Assembly: GCA_028287785.1 (NCBI GenBank)
Contig: JAQBOZ010000007.1
Location: 62,001-126,000, forward strand
Source: Chlorobiota bacterium
GTDB lineage: Bacteria > Bacteroidota > Ignavibacteria > OLB7
Direction of reading: 5' to 3'
DNA: 64,000 nucleotides
Under the pieces are notes generated by a model. That model had not been told where the DNA came from. It ran no database searches and worked only from the letters and a program-made list of their open reading frames with translations. Of this stretch, positions 9,558 to 18,145 are shown one piece after another (position 1 is the first letter of the stretch; each line of letters opens with the position of its first letter). Both the position numbers and the translations under genes were made by a program.

Positions 9558-9599
9558 TATCACTTCCGGGCACAACAGTTGCGTGAATCCGGAGGGATT

Positions 9600-9671
9600 A
9601 TGAGCATGCCGTCCCACCCGGTTCGGGAGGCAGCGGCAGAGGAATTCAATTTCACGGAGGAGATGGAATGA
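9600..9671 (+). CDS. Possible 23-aa upstream ORF coupled to the L,D-transpeptidase
   Basis: ATG 9600 follows a strong GGAGGG ribosome binding site at 5-bp spacing and opens a 23-codon frame (MSMPSHPVREAAAEEFNF...). Its TGA overlaps the ATGATG start of the next gene. It may be a leader peptide giving translational coupling, or simply a chance frame. No homology can be judged at this length. Confidence 0.3.
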   Translation: MSMPSHPVREAAAEEFNFTEEME

Positions 9672-11122
9672 TGAAGATCTTCACGCACGCCACACTGACG
9701 GCCCTGCTGCTGGCGGCCGCCGCGATGGGCTGCGATATACGGTCGGAACGAAGCGGAAAGGATGATACCATCCCGAAGGACCAGAAACCAACGCTCCCCG
9801 ATACGACCACAGCGCAGGCCCCCCCGGTTCCCCCCGCCATCGATACGATGGCCCTTCCGGTCACGCTTCCACTCGTGGACGCGTTCTTCGCCGACTCCAC
9901 ATTTACAACCGATCTGAAGACGACGATGGGGCTGACCGATGAGCAGATCGCTCAGCTCCGGACCACCGCCCGCGATGAAACCGCCCGGCTCCGCGAGACG
10001 ACCGGCGAGGATTATATGGGCTCCACGGCGGAGGCGCAGACGCTGGCGGCCGGAAAGATCAGGGAGATCGTCGGGCCTGAGAAGGCGGCCGGCCTGATGT
10101 CCTATATCCGGACCCGCTGGGGGGGTGACATGACCGTTGCCGGAAAAGCGGGGGCTGTCGCCTCCGACAGCTCGCATCCCGCCGTCACCGGGAGCACCTA
10201 CGCCGTGCCGGCGGACACGCGCATCGTGGTCAACGCGCCGGAATACAGGATGGATCTCTTCCGCGACGGGAAGCTGGTGAAGAGTTATCGCATCGGCATC
10301 GGCTACCCGGAGTTCCCCCTCCCAGCGGGAGAACGGCGCGCGACCAGCATCATCTTCAACCCGACCTGGACACCGCCGGATGAGCCGTGGGTGGAGGGCT
10401 CGTCGAAGATCAAGGCGGGAAAGAAAGTGGAGGCGGGAAGCGCGCTCAACCCGCTCGGCCCGATCAAGATTCCAATCGGCCTCCCCTCCCTCATTCACGG
10501 CGGCAAACTCCCCTCGCGGCTCGGCACCTTCGCATCGCATGGATGCGTCGGGCTGACCACGCCGCAGATCGAGGACGTTGCGGCACGGCTGGCGGAGATG
10601 TCCGGCACGCAACTGCCGGACTCGCTTATCCAGGCCGTGAAGAAGAACAGGACGGTGACGAAGGATGTAAAGCTGGCAGCGCCGATAACCGTGGAGCTGC
10701 GCTATGAGACGATCGTCGTCGAGGATGGGAAGCTCCATATCCTTCGCGATGTCTACGACCGGAACACCAACACGGAGGAGCATCTGAAAGCGGTGCTTGC
10801 CGGTTACGGCGTGACGATCGATCAACTGAGCGCCGACGAACGGAGCAGGGCGATGGCCGCCCTCACCGACATGTCCCGTGATGCCAACGGCAAACTGGAC
10901 ACCGCGCGCGCCGATTCCGCCGGCAGCGCCGCCGCGAAGGGAACGCCCGCCCCGAAGAGCCAGAGCGCAAAGGTGACGAGGAATGTCAAGGGGGCGAAGG
11001 ACGTGGTGATCGATATCGCCGCGCTTGCCGGAAAGGGGTATCCCGTGCCGGTGGATATGGATACCGGCGCGGGGAGATCCGCACTGGCGGCGGCTTCGCA
11101 GCAGTCAGCGCGCAAACGGTAG
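9668..11122 (+). CDS. L,D-transpeptidase (YkuD/ErfK family), probable lipoprotein
   Basis: Protein of 484 aa. The N-terminus MMKIFTHATLTALLLAAAAMGC looks like a lipoprotein signal with Cys 22 as the modified residue. The YkuD domain (about 175-310) starts at RIVVNAPEYRMDLFRDG and contains PLGPIKIPIG, IHGGKLPSRLG and the active-site motif SHGCVGL, in which Cys is the nucleophile. The ribosome binding site GGAGGAGATGG precedes the start. The family forms 3-3 peptidoglycan cross-links or attaches proteins to the wall. The long C-terminal part (about 330-484, Ala/Lys-rich and low complexity near the end) is extra compared with minimal YkuD proteins. Confidence 0.85.
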   Translation: MMKIFTHATLTALLLAAAAMGCDIRSERSGKDDTIPKDQKPTLPDTTTAQAPPVPPAIDTMALPVTLPLVDAFFADSTFTTDLKTTMGLTDEQIAQLRTTARDETARLRETTGEDYMGSTAEAQTLAAGKIREIVGPEKAAGLMSYIRTRWGGDMTVAGKAGAVASDSSHPAVTGSTYAVPADTRIVVNAPEYRMDLFRDGKLVKSYRIGIGYPEFPLPAGERRATSIIFNPTWTPPDEPWVEGSSKIKAGKKVEAGSALNPLGPIKIPIGLPSLIHGGKLPSRLGTFASHGCVGLTTPQIEDVAARLAEMSGTQLPDSLIQAVKKNRTVTKDVKLAAPITVELRYETIVVEDGKLHILRDVYDRNTNTEEHLKAVLAGYGVTIDQLSADERSRAMAALTDMSRDANGKLDTARADSAGSAAAKGTPAPKSQSAKVTRNVKGAKDVVIDIAALAGKGYPVPVDMDTGAGRSALAAASQQSARKR

Positions 11123-11167
11123 TGATTCAAGTCGCGGCATGTCGTATCGTCGCGTCGTGTCGTACTG

Positions 11168-11194
11168 TCGGGGCAGGTCTAAGACCTGCCCCGA
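11168..11194. repeat. REP-like palindrome
   Basis: Near-perfect inverted repeat TCGGGGCAGGTC-TAA-GACCTGCCCCGA between the L,D-transpeptidase and rlmN. It lacks a T-run, so it is not a typical terminator. It resembles a dispersed intergenic palindrome; whether it recurs in the genome cannot be seen here. Confidence 0.5.
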
Positions 11195-11289
11195 CGACTT
11201 GCAGTGACATAACGACCGCACTCCGCAGAGACAGACGCTCACACGCCGACCGACAACAACCGCCACCGTAGTTCGTATCTTTCCGGCTC

Positions 11290-12429
11290 ATGCCGGAATC
11301 ATCAAACATATCGCTCCCGCTTCTTCAGGATGACGCGGCAGGTCGCCGTCCGCTGGTCGGGCTGACGCTCGATGAGCTCAGCGCCATCGTGGCCGGGCTG
11401 GGAGAGCCGGCCTTCCGGGCGCGGCAGATCAACGAATGGCTCTACGCCAGACGTGCCCCCAGCTTCGAGGCGATGACATCGCTCGGCCGGAACCTCCGCG
11501 CGACACTGGAACAACGCACAACGCTCCGAACCCTTGCCCTTGCCGACGCGCAGCGGAGCGAGGACGGCACCATCAAATTTCTCTTCCGCACCCACGACGG
11601 CCTGAACATCGAGTCGGTGCTGATACCGAGCGAGGCGCGCGACGATCAGGACGAGCCGAAGCGGCAGACCATCTGCGTCTCCACGCAGGTCGGCTGCCCG
11701 CTGGACTGCAAGTTCTGCGCGACGGCATCGATGCGGCTGAAGCGGAACCTGACCGCCGGGGAGATCGTGGAGCAGTTCCTCCAGGTGGAACGCTATGCCG
11801 GCGAGAAGATCACCAACATCGTCTACATGGGGATGGGGGAGCCGATGCTCAACTACGAGCAGGTGTTCAGATCGGTGGCGATCTTCACCGAGCCGGCGAA
11901 CGAGCTGGTGGCCGCGCGGCATATCACCGTTTCCACCTCCGGCATTCCCTCGGCAATCAGACAGATGGCCGATGAAGGGCAGAAGGTGAAGCTGGCCGTA
12001 TCGCTCCACGCGCTGACCAACGGGATGCGGAGCGAGCTGATGCCGATCAACCGCCGCTACGATCTGGGAGAGCTGATGGACGCGGTGGAATATTATTACC
12101 GGAAGACCCGGCAGCCGGTCACCTACGAGTATATCCTGTTCGATGGCTGGAACGATACCGATGCCGATATCAAACGTCTGGCGAAGATCACCCGGCGCGT
12201 CCCGAGCAAGGTCAATGTGATCCCGTTCCATGAGATCGAGTTCACCGACCCGACCGGCATCTCGGCAACCCTCCGTTCCACGCCGCGCGAGAAGTTCGAT
12301 CTGTTCATCAGGAAGGCCCGCGAAGCAGGGGTGATGGTGATGGTCCGTTCAAGCTCCGGCGAGGATATCGATGCCGCCTGCGGGCAGCTTGCGGTGAAAC
12401 ACGACGCAACATCGCTTACTGGCCGATAA
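11290..12429 (+). CDS. rlmN: Dual-specificity RNA methyltransferase RlmN
   Basis: Protein of 379 aa. This is a radical-SAM enzyme that methylates C2 of A2503 in 23S rRNA and A37 of some tRNAs. The Cx3Cx2C cluster motif is CPLDCKFC (Cys 136, 140, 143), followed by the MGMGEPMLNY motif, VSTSGIPS and VSLHA. The C-terminal methyl-carrier Cys sits in GEDIDAACGQLA. N-terminal GEPAFRARQINEWLY is the usual RNA-binding helix region. Length matches the family. The gene appears monocistronic and converges with dapF. Confidence 0.95.
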   Translation: MPESSNISLPLLQDDAAGRRPLVGLTLDELSAIVAGLGEPAFRARQINEWLYARRAPSFEAMTSLGRNLRATLEQRTTLRTLALADAQRSEDGTIKFLFRTHDGLNIESVLIPSEARDDQDEPKRQTICVSTQVGCPLDCKFCATASMRLKRNLTAGEIVEQFLQVERYAGEKITNIVYMGMGEPMLNYEQVFRSVAIFTEPANELVAARHITVSTSGIPSAIRQMADEGQKVKLAVSLHALTNGMRSELMPINRRYDLGELMDAVEYYYRKTRQPVTYEYILFDGWNDTDADIKRLAKITRRVPSKVNVIPFHEIEFTDPTGISATLRSTPREKFDLFIRKAREAGVMVMVRSSSGEDIDAACGQLAVKHDATSLTGR

Positions 12430-12501
12430 TCCGGGTGATGGCTCCGTGGGATCATCACCCCGGTAGCACCCCCCGAATTGCGGCGCCCCGGCCCGGAAAG
12501 C

Positions 12502-13359
12502 CTACACGGCCGGATCTTCATCAAGCACCAGCTCCCCCTTCCCCACTCCCTCCGCGCCTCCTTCCAGCGAGACATCCGTGACGTGCCCGTCCTCCACCTG
12601 AAAATCGACATACAGCGTGGCGCCGCTTGTGGTGATGACGGCGACCGGCGGCACAAGCCCGCGCAGTTGCGATGCGATGATGGCCGATGATACAGCGCCG
12701 GTGCCGCACGCCCCCGTCTCCGCCTCCACGCCGCGCTCGAACGTCCGCAGCCGGATGCCGGAGCCATCGGAAGCCATCTCCACGAAATTCGCGTTTGCCC
12801 CCTCCGGCGCAAACTCCTGATGCCGCCGCACCGCCGCGCCCCAGCGATCGATATCGAATGCCCCCCCACCTGAGTCCTCCCCCATCTCATCCATGAAGAG
12901 CACCGCGTGCGGCGTGCCGACATCAGCGAAGTTGCAGGGGCGTGGAGTGCCGAAGAGATCGAGCGGAAAGGTTGCCCGGAAGAGCTTTGGATCGGGAAAG
13001 GATATCCTGACGCCCCGCTCCGTAAGCGAGGCGCGGTACCGCTCTCCGGCGTTGATGAAGGTGATGGAGGAGGCATCGCGCGCAAAGCCGTGATCCACCG
13101 CGAAGCGGACGGCACAGCGTCCACCGTTGCCGCACATCATCCCGGTGGAGCCATCGCGGTTGTAGTACTTCATCTCGAAGTCCCCGCCGTTCCACGGATA
13201 GATGGCGATCATCCCGTCGGCGCCGCCGTGGCTCAGAGCGGCATCGCAGACAAGCGGGGAAATGGCGTCCAGGCTGATATCCGCGGGCAGCTCCCGTCCA
13301 TCGAAGACGATAAAGGTGTTGCCGGCGCCCGACATCTTGGTATAGTCCAACGTGATCAT
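12502..13359 (-). CDS. dapF: Diaminopimelate epimerase
   Basis: Protein of 285 aa from the start MITLDYTKMSGAGN. DapF converts LL-DAP to meso-DAP for lysine and peptidoglycan synthesis. The catalytic Cys pair is seen in MMCGNGGRC (Cys 76) and in TGACGTGA (about residue 219). The family signature GAGNTFIVFDG and the substrate loop YNRDGSTG are present. The frame stays open upstream to 13578 without protein-like content, so ATG 13359 is preferred. Length and domain order are typical. Confidence 0.95.
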   Translation of the reverse strand: MITLDYTKMSGAGNTFIVFDGRELPADISLDAISPLVCDAALSHGGADGMIAIYPWNGGDFEMKYYNRDGSTGMMCGNGGRCAVRFAVDHGFARDASSITFINAGERYRASLTERGVRISFPDPKLFRATFPLDLFGTPRPCNFADVGTPHAVLFMDEMGEDSGGGAFDIDRWGAAVRRHQEFAPEGANANFVEMASDGSGIRLRTFERGVEAETGACGTGAVSSAIIASQLRGLVPPVAVITTSGATLYVDFQVEDGHVTDVSLEGGAEGVGKGELVLDEDPAV

Positions 13360-13598
13360 GCCGCAAGATATGAACAAAAGAGCCGGGATAAATCCGGCGC
13401 CGATCACGGCGATGCCCGCGCGGGCCGGTCTGCGGTAAGAAGCGGGCGCTCCGAAATCGGCAATGCGATTGGCAACGGCAGGGCGACGCGGCGTTGCGGG
13501 AAATCCACGAGAAGGGTACTTTGAGGAGAACTTCCCCGAAGCTCCGGGGAAAGGATCGACAGGTGACGATTCGATCATCGAACACGAGGAGATCCACC

Positions 13599-14471
13599 AT
13601 GCGCTCTTTCGTAGAACAATCGAGGGAAGCTCGAAAACTTACATCCACCGGATCGCCCCCCCAACCGACATACATTGGACGAAGCCGTGACCCGAACATG
13701 GTCGCCCGTGCGTCGAACGCGATCGAGGAACAGCCGGAACGCGCGGCGGCATCGGGGTTCGGCCATGATTTCAGCCGGATACCTGCACGCGCCGATGCCG
13801 GCGGACGGTTGCCGGGCATGAGCCGGCATCGTGGGCTGAACCCGGACGCCGGAGAAAACGAGCTTGTGCGGGGGCGAACCGCGGGCGAATTCATTGGAGA
13901 TGTTGCGCGGCCGGTGGGGACATTCCTCGGGAACGCCTTCGGCTCGGTCGTTGGCGCGCTGACGGGCATCAGCGTCTCATCGACCACCAATACGGGCCCC
14001 ACCTTCAGCGATAACGGGGCGCTGGACTGGCAGATCGCCTTTTCCACGACCGGCCGGAACGGCTGGCTGGTGCAGGAGATCGCCAACGGCTGGCGGGCGG
14101 AGGACTCGGCGGGAGCGGCGGTGGCAAACCCGTTCACGCCGCATTACTGGGAAGCCTGGGCGGTGGATGGAGCGGGCGCCGTTACTCCAAGCGTGAGCGC
14201 GGCCAATGACTTCTGGACCAACCCGAACCTCAATACGGCGTTCGGCGCGGCCAAGGGGCACTGGACTACCACGGGGAAGGTACACTTCACAACCACCGAT
14301 CCCGCGACGCAGGGCTTCACACGAAACAACCCCGCAACCAACGCGGGCGTCCTTCTCTCCTCGACCTCCGGGCCTTCCGGGCTTGGCATTACCCGGCTGC
14401 ATCGATACGCGCAGGGGACATGGGACTCCTCCAATCCCTCACCGAATCATAGCGGCTCGGCCGGGCCGTAG
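13599..14471 (+). CDS. Protein with eCIS/DUF4157-associated N-terminal motif
   Basis: Protein of 290 aa. ATG 13599 is preceded by GAGGAG at good spacing. Residues about 47-62 read SGFGHDFSRIPARADAGG, like the GHDFS-(R/K)-(I/V)-x-V-H segment that precedes DUF4157 in proteins linked to extracellular contractile injection systems. The DUF4157 HEAxH metal motif itself is absent. A Gly/Ala-rich stretch (FIGDVARPVGTFLGNAFGSVVGALTG) follows, then a C-terminal domain rich in Trp and Asn/Thr (GHWTTTGKVHFTT, LLSSTSGPSGLGI, YAQGTWDSSNPSPNHSGSAGP). No sheath, tube or spike gene lies nearby, so an injected effector is only a possibility. Confidence 0.6.
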   Translation: MRSFVEQSREARKLTSTGSPPQPTYIGRSRDPNMVARASNAIEEQPERAAASGFGHDFSRIPARADAGGRLPGMSRHRGLNPDAGENELVRGRTAGEFIGDVARPVGTFLGNAFGSVVGALTGISVSSTTNTGPTFSDNGALDWQIAFSTTGRNGWLVQEIANGWRAEDSAGAAVANPFTPHYWEAWAVDGAGAVTPSVSAANDFWTNPNLNTAFGAAKGHWTTTGKVHFTTTDPATQGFTRNNPATNAGVLLSSTSGPSGLGITRLHRYAQGTWDSSNPSPNHSGSAGP

Positions 14472-14621
14472 CCGGAAGTGTGACGGAGAGAAGCCGGCGG
14501 ATGCTCCTTCGGCGTCAGGTTTGCTGTTGATTCCGGATGGAGTGACGGGAGCGTGACATGATTGCCGGACGGGCCAGCGTTCCTTCCGGCATGTGGGACA
14601 TGATATCGAGGTGGAGACCAT

Positions 14622-15161
14622 ATGAGCGTTATACAGTTGCGGCAGGCGGCCATCATGCCCATTGAGAAGTACGATCCCTCCATCGTGATCGATGGGGTGA
14701 ACGCACTTCAGCCGCTCGGCAGGGAAGCAGCGATACGGGAGATCGAATCGGCAGTGGAAGGCATCGCCGGCATGGAATATCCCATCGGCATCTTCTGGGT
14801 GCTGCGAGTCCTCTTCGATCCACCGATGGGAGAGGATTTCCCGCCGGTGGTGCTGGGGACGCCCACCATTCATCCTCCTGATCCCGGAGAGCTCCCCCGT
14901 TTCCCGATTGTGATCCTTCGGGATATCCCGTTGCTTGTCGTCGGCGGATATCTGCTGCGCGGTCTTCCCGAGCCGGTGGAGAATCACATTGCCTACTTCC
15001 GCGAGCACGGCATCATCCGACCGCAGCCGTTGGCGCCTCCGGCATCGCTGGACGGCATCGCGGAGGAGTTCCGGCAGCTCTGGAAGAGATCATATGGTGA
15101 TGTTTACATGGAGGAGGCGACCGGCCTTGTCGATGCTCAACTGGCAAGGCTGGCGCGATAG
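14622..15161 (+). CDS. Hypothetical cytosolic protein (179 aa)
   Basis: Protein of 179 aa (MSVIQLRQAAIMPIEKYDPS...). The start has a GGTGGAG ribosome binding site. There is no signal peptide or membrane segment. Internal motifs FPIVILRDIPLLVVGGYLL and PVENHIAYFREHGIIRP suggest an alpha/beta fold. I do not recognise it. It lies 150 bp downstream of the eCIS-motif protein on the same strand and could be its accessory partner, but nothing beyond proximity supports that. Confidence 0.65.
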   Translation: MSVIQLRQAAIMPIEKYDPSIVIDGVNALQPLGREAAIREIESAVEGIAGMEYPIGIFWVLRVLFDPPMGEDFPPVVLGTPTIHPPDPGELPRFPIVILRDIPLLVVGGYLLRGLPEPVENHIAYFREHGIIRPQPLAPPASLDGIAEEFRQLWKRSYGDVYMEEATGLVDAQLARLAR

Positions 15162-15337
15162 AGGAAGGGGGCAATCGATTATCCGTTCCACCCGTCTCCT
15201 CCATCCGGGATCGCTCACTTTCTTATCTTGTCGGCGATCCCATGTCCGTCTGACCCGGTTCCCCTGAACCCCTTGCCCGACGCGGGTTGGCGAGCATCGT
15301 GTTCGATGGCTCGCACTTCATGATCATCCTCTGCGAT

Positions 15338-16117
15338 ATGGTTCGTCTCCCCGCGATTCTTCTCCTTCTGTTTCTCGTTGCCGCCGGCACGCTCGCCGCA
15401 CAATCCCCGGCCGACTCTCTCGATCCCGATGAAATCCTTGTGGATGCAACGTTCGTCCCATGCAGCGATTCCACCGAGTCGCTGCTGATTCTTCAGGATG
15501 GCCGCGCCGTCTACGCGCTGGGGGATCGCGGAGCATCCTTCTCGATCGCCGGGCCGTTGCTGACCGATCTCCGCGGCGTCATCGAGACGGCGGAATCGGT
15601 GGTGAACCCGAAGGGGATGGACAGCTGCTCCACGCTCGGCGTCATCCTGGACGGGCCGCGATTTCTCCTGATCAACCGGAAGAACCCGACGCCGGAGACC
15701 AGGGAACTTTACATACGGCTGGAGCGCCTGAGGAAGTTCGCGCTAAAGAAGATGACCGGCGCCATCGACAAGTACAACGATCAGATCGAACAGGAGGCGG
15801 ATTCCACCATCGTGGTCTTCCCGTCGGTGGCTCCGGGTGAGATCCGCCGGCGCATCAGAATCTCGCCGATCGCCCGGCAGTGGGGATGCAACGGCTCGGT
15901 GGTGATCGCGGCGCTGGTGACGTATCAGGGGAAAGTCCGTCAGGCAGTGGTCCGTCGCGTCAAGGTCAAGGGAAAATGCACAGCGCTCCTCTCGGTAACG
16001 GCACTGCGCGCGGTGCTCCTCAGCACATTTGCCCCCGCCAAGAAGACGAACGGAAAAACGATCGGGGCATGGATGGAGGTGGAAGTGCCGTTCGCGCGGA
16101 TGAAGCGACCGAAATAG
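15338..16117 (+). CDS. Exported protein with C-terminal TonB-C-like domain
   Basis: Protein of 259 aa from ATG 15338, which gives a clean signal peptide (MVRLPAILLLLFLVAAGTLAA); ATG 15320 is an in-frame alternative and neither has a clear ribosome binding site. The middle (about 25-160) is unrecognised. The last about 90 residues follow the TonB C-terminal pattern: WGCNGSVVIAALVTYQGKVRQAVVRRV, then LLSVTALRAVLLSTFAPAKKTNGKTIGAWMEVEVPF. In such proteins the domain binds periplasmic or outer-membrane partners. There is no N-terminal ExbB-interacting anchor beyond the signal, so this is not a canonical TonB. Confidence 0.65.
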   Translation: MVRLPAILLLLFLVAAGTLAAQSPADSLDPDEILVDATFVPCSDSTESLLILQDGRAVYALGDRGASFSIAGPLLTDLRGVIETAESVVNPKGMDSCSTLGVILDGPRFLLINRKNPTPETRELYIRLERLRKFALKKMTGAIDKYNDQIEQEADSTIVVFPSVAPGEIRRRIRISPIARQWGCNGSVVIAALVTYQGKVRQAVVRRVKVKGKCTALLSVTALRAVLLSTFAPAKKTNGKTIGAWMEVEVPFARMKRPK

Positions 16118-16152
16118 CCGCCCGTCGTCACAGACCGATAAGCACTCGTTTC

Positions 16153-17337
16153 ATGGCTCTTCCTATTTTCGCCCCGATGAAACCAACAATCCCGACCATT
16201 GGCATCCTTGGCGGCGGACAGCTTGCCCGGATGACCGCCTACGCCGCATTTCAGCTCGGACTTCGCGTCCATATCATGGAGCGCTTCGCCGGCTCCCCCG
16301 CCGGGCAGATCGCCCACCGTGAGGTGATCGGCGATCCATCCGATCACGAGCTTCTTCTCCAGTTCGCCTCCGAATGCACGGCGGTAACGCTGGAGAGCGA
16401 GTTTATCAACGAGGAGCATCTGGTTCAGATCGAGCGGGCGGGATACCCCCTGTTCCCCACCGCTGCCTCCGTGGCGAAGATCCAGGACAAGCTGGTGCAG
16501 AAGCGGACGTTGCGGGAAGCGGGCGTCCCATCGGCTCTCTTCGCCGGCGTCGCGGATCACGATGAGGCGCGGCGTTTCGGCGATCAGCACGGCTATCCCT
16601 TCGTCCTGAAAAGCAGGCGCAACGGCTACGACGGCTACGGCAATGCAACCATCAGGTCGGCGGATGAGATCGCGGCCGGCTGGGAGAAGATCACAAGGGG
16701 CGATGCCGGCGCCGAGCTTTACTGCGAGGCATTCGTCAACTTCACCACAGAGCTGGCGGTGATGGTGACCCGTGGAAGGGATGGAGAAACTGCGATCTAC
16801 CCGCTGGCGGAGACCGTGCAGCACAACCATATCTGCCATTACGTAACCCTCCCCGCCCAGGTGGATGCGGCGGCGGCGGCGACGGCGATCGACTATGCGC
16901 GACGGGGTGTTGAGGCGATCGGGGGAGTGGGCATCTTCGGCGTTGAGCTGTTCCTGACCGGGGATGGCGAGGTTCTGCTGAACGAGATTGCCCCGCGCCC
17001 GCACAACAGCGGTCATTATTCGATCGAGGGGGCCGTGACCTCGCAGTTCGAGAACCACCTTCGCGCGGTCATGGGATGGCCGCTCGGCTCCACCAACCTC
17101 CGCGCTCCCGGCGTCGCGATGGCGAATATCCTCGGCCGTGGCGATGGAGCAGGCGCGGTAGCCAGCTATCCCGCGGTGCTCTCATCGGAGGACGCGCATC
17201 TCCACATCTACGGAAAGCTGGAATCGAGAAAAGGTCGGAAGATGGGACATGTCACCGCGCTGGCTGCAACGCCGGAGGAGGCGCTCGCAATCGCCGCGCG
17301 GGTCGAATCGGCCGTGGATTTTTCGCCGGCGGGATAA
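16153..17337 (+). CDS. purK: N5-carboxyaminoimidazole ribonucleotide synthase PurK
   Basis: Protein of 394 aa (or 386 aa from ATG 16177, where MKPTIPTIGILGGGQLARM begins). It is an ATP-grasp enzyme converting AIR and bicarbonate to N5-CAIR in purine synthesis. It has the N-terminal PurK signature GILGGGQLARM, then TLESEFIN and KIQDKLVQKRTLREAGVP. The ATP-grasp nucleotide loop is VLKSRRNGYDGYGN, followed by IFGVELFLTGDGEVLLNEIAPRPHNSGHYSIEG with the metal-binding Glu/Asn. It is complete. No purE is seen next to it. Confidence 0.95.
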   Translation: MALPIFAPMKPTIPTIGILGGGQLARMTAYAAFQLGLRVHIMERFAGSPAGQIAHREVIGDPSDHELLLQFASECTAVTLESEFINEEHLVQIERAGYPLFPTAASVAKIQDKLVQKRTLREAGVPSALFAGVADHDEARRFGDQHGYPFVLKSRRNGYDGYGNATIRSADEIAAGWEKITRGDAGAELYCEAFVNFTTELAVMVTRGRDGETAIYPLAETVQHNHICHYVTLPAQVDAAAAATAIDYARRGVEAIGGVGIFGVELFLTGDGEVLLNEIAPRPHNSGHYSIEGAVTSQFENHLRAVMGWPLGSTNLRAPGVAMANILGRGDGAGAVASYPAVLSSEDAHLHIYGKLESRKGRKMGHVTALAATPEEALAIAARVESAVDFSPAG

Positions 17338-17969
17338 TGCAATCCCGTATTTTCTTATCCACGGCGCTCATCGTTTATTCTGATAATATTCGCGACGACA
17401 TCGCGTCTGACCGGACAATCCGATACCACACATCCGAAGCGCGCCGGACCCATACCCGGGCTTATTGCCGGGACATCCTTTCCGTCTGGCATGACCGGAG
17501 AATCGAATGATCTGATTCCCCCCGGCCCTGCTCTACTACTCAGCGCATATCTCCCTGCAGATAACGGGCCCCTTCGCCGTTGATCTCGGCTTCGCCAGCA
17601 CGGACCCGATCTCCCATGTCTCCACCGCCGGCCCCCTGGTGGAACATCTCTATCCCGACTACCACCTTCTTTCGGACGATATCGATGCATTCAGCACCAT
17701 TCCGCCATCACCCATGGACGACGAGCAACACGGCATCGGGAAAGAGCAGCATGAATATTTCGAATACGACTTATTCGTACCATTCGTTCTTTGTTGCCCT
17801 GGGGCTTTACAGGGTGTTGGGACACGCCGTCCCGTACCAGTAGTGGAGATCCGGCGCGGCACGATGAAGTCGATCATTTTCGTAGCGATCGGACACAGAT
17901 CGATCGTTGCCCCGGGGCTGGTTTTACCGTATCTTGGCCCTGCTTTCGCTCACATGGCGCGAGGGCCAC
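17338..17969. other. Non-coding stretch between purK and tRNA-Arg
   Basis: Several short frames cross this region, but none has a ribosome binding site together with protein-like composition. It must hold the tRNA promoter. No repeat or mobile-element end is obvious. Confidence 0.5.
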
Positions 17970-18043
17970 GGTTCCGTAGTTCAGGTGGATAGAACGCAAG
18001 TTTCCTAAACTTGATGTCGCAGGTTCGAGTCCTGCCGGGACCA
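17970..18043 (+). tRNA. tRNA-Arg (anticodon CCT)
   Basis: 74 nt. The acceptor stem GGTTCCG pairs with CGGGACC (one G-U). The anticodon stem CAAGT/ACTTG encloses loop TTCCTAA (anticodon CCT). T-arm GCAGGTTCGAGTCCTGC. CCA is not encoded. It reads AGG codons. It sits about 100 bp from the distal end of the CRISPR array. Confidence 0.95.
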
Positions 18044-18046
18044 CGT

Positions 18047-18081
18047 AAAGCCGCAGATTTTTCAAAATCTGCGGCTTTTTT
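18047..18081 (+). terminator. Rho-independent terminator after tRNA-Arg
   Basis: Stem AAGCCGCAGATTTT/AAAATCTGCGGCTT followed by TTTTATT. It lies directly downstream of the tRNA and could also help stop read-through between the tRNA and the convergent CRISPR array transcript. Confidence 0.85.
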
Positions 18082-18145
18082 ATTGCCGGGTAAGGAATTT
18101 TCAGTTGACTTAAAAACTGACCATCATGGTTGCGAAGAAAACCAT

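Noticed and set aside
13359-13578. Upstream extension of dapF to 13578
   Set aside because: The added residues are not homologous in character to DapF, whose proteins begin just before the GAGNTFIVFDG motif; ATG 13359 fits.
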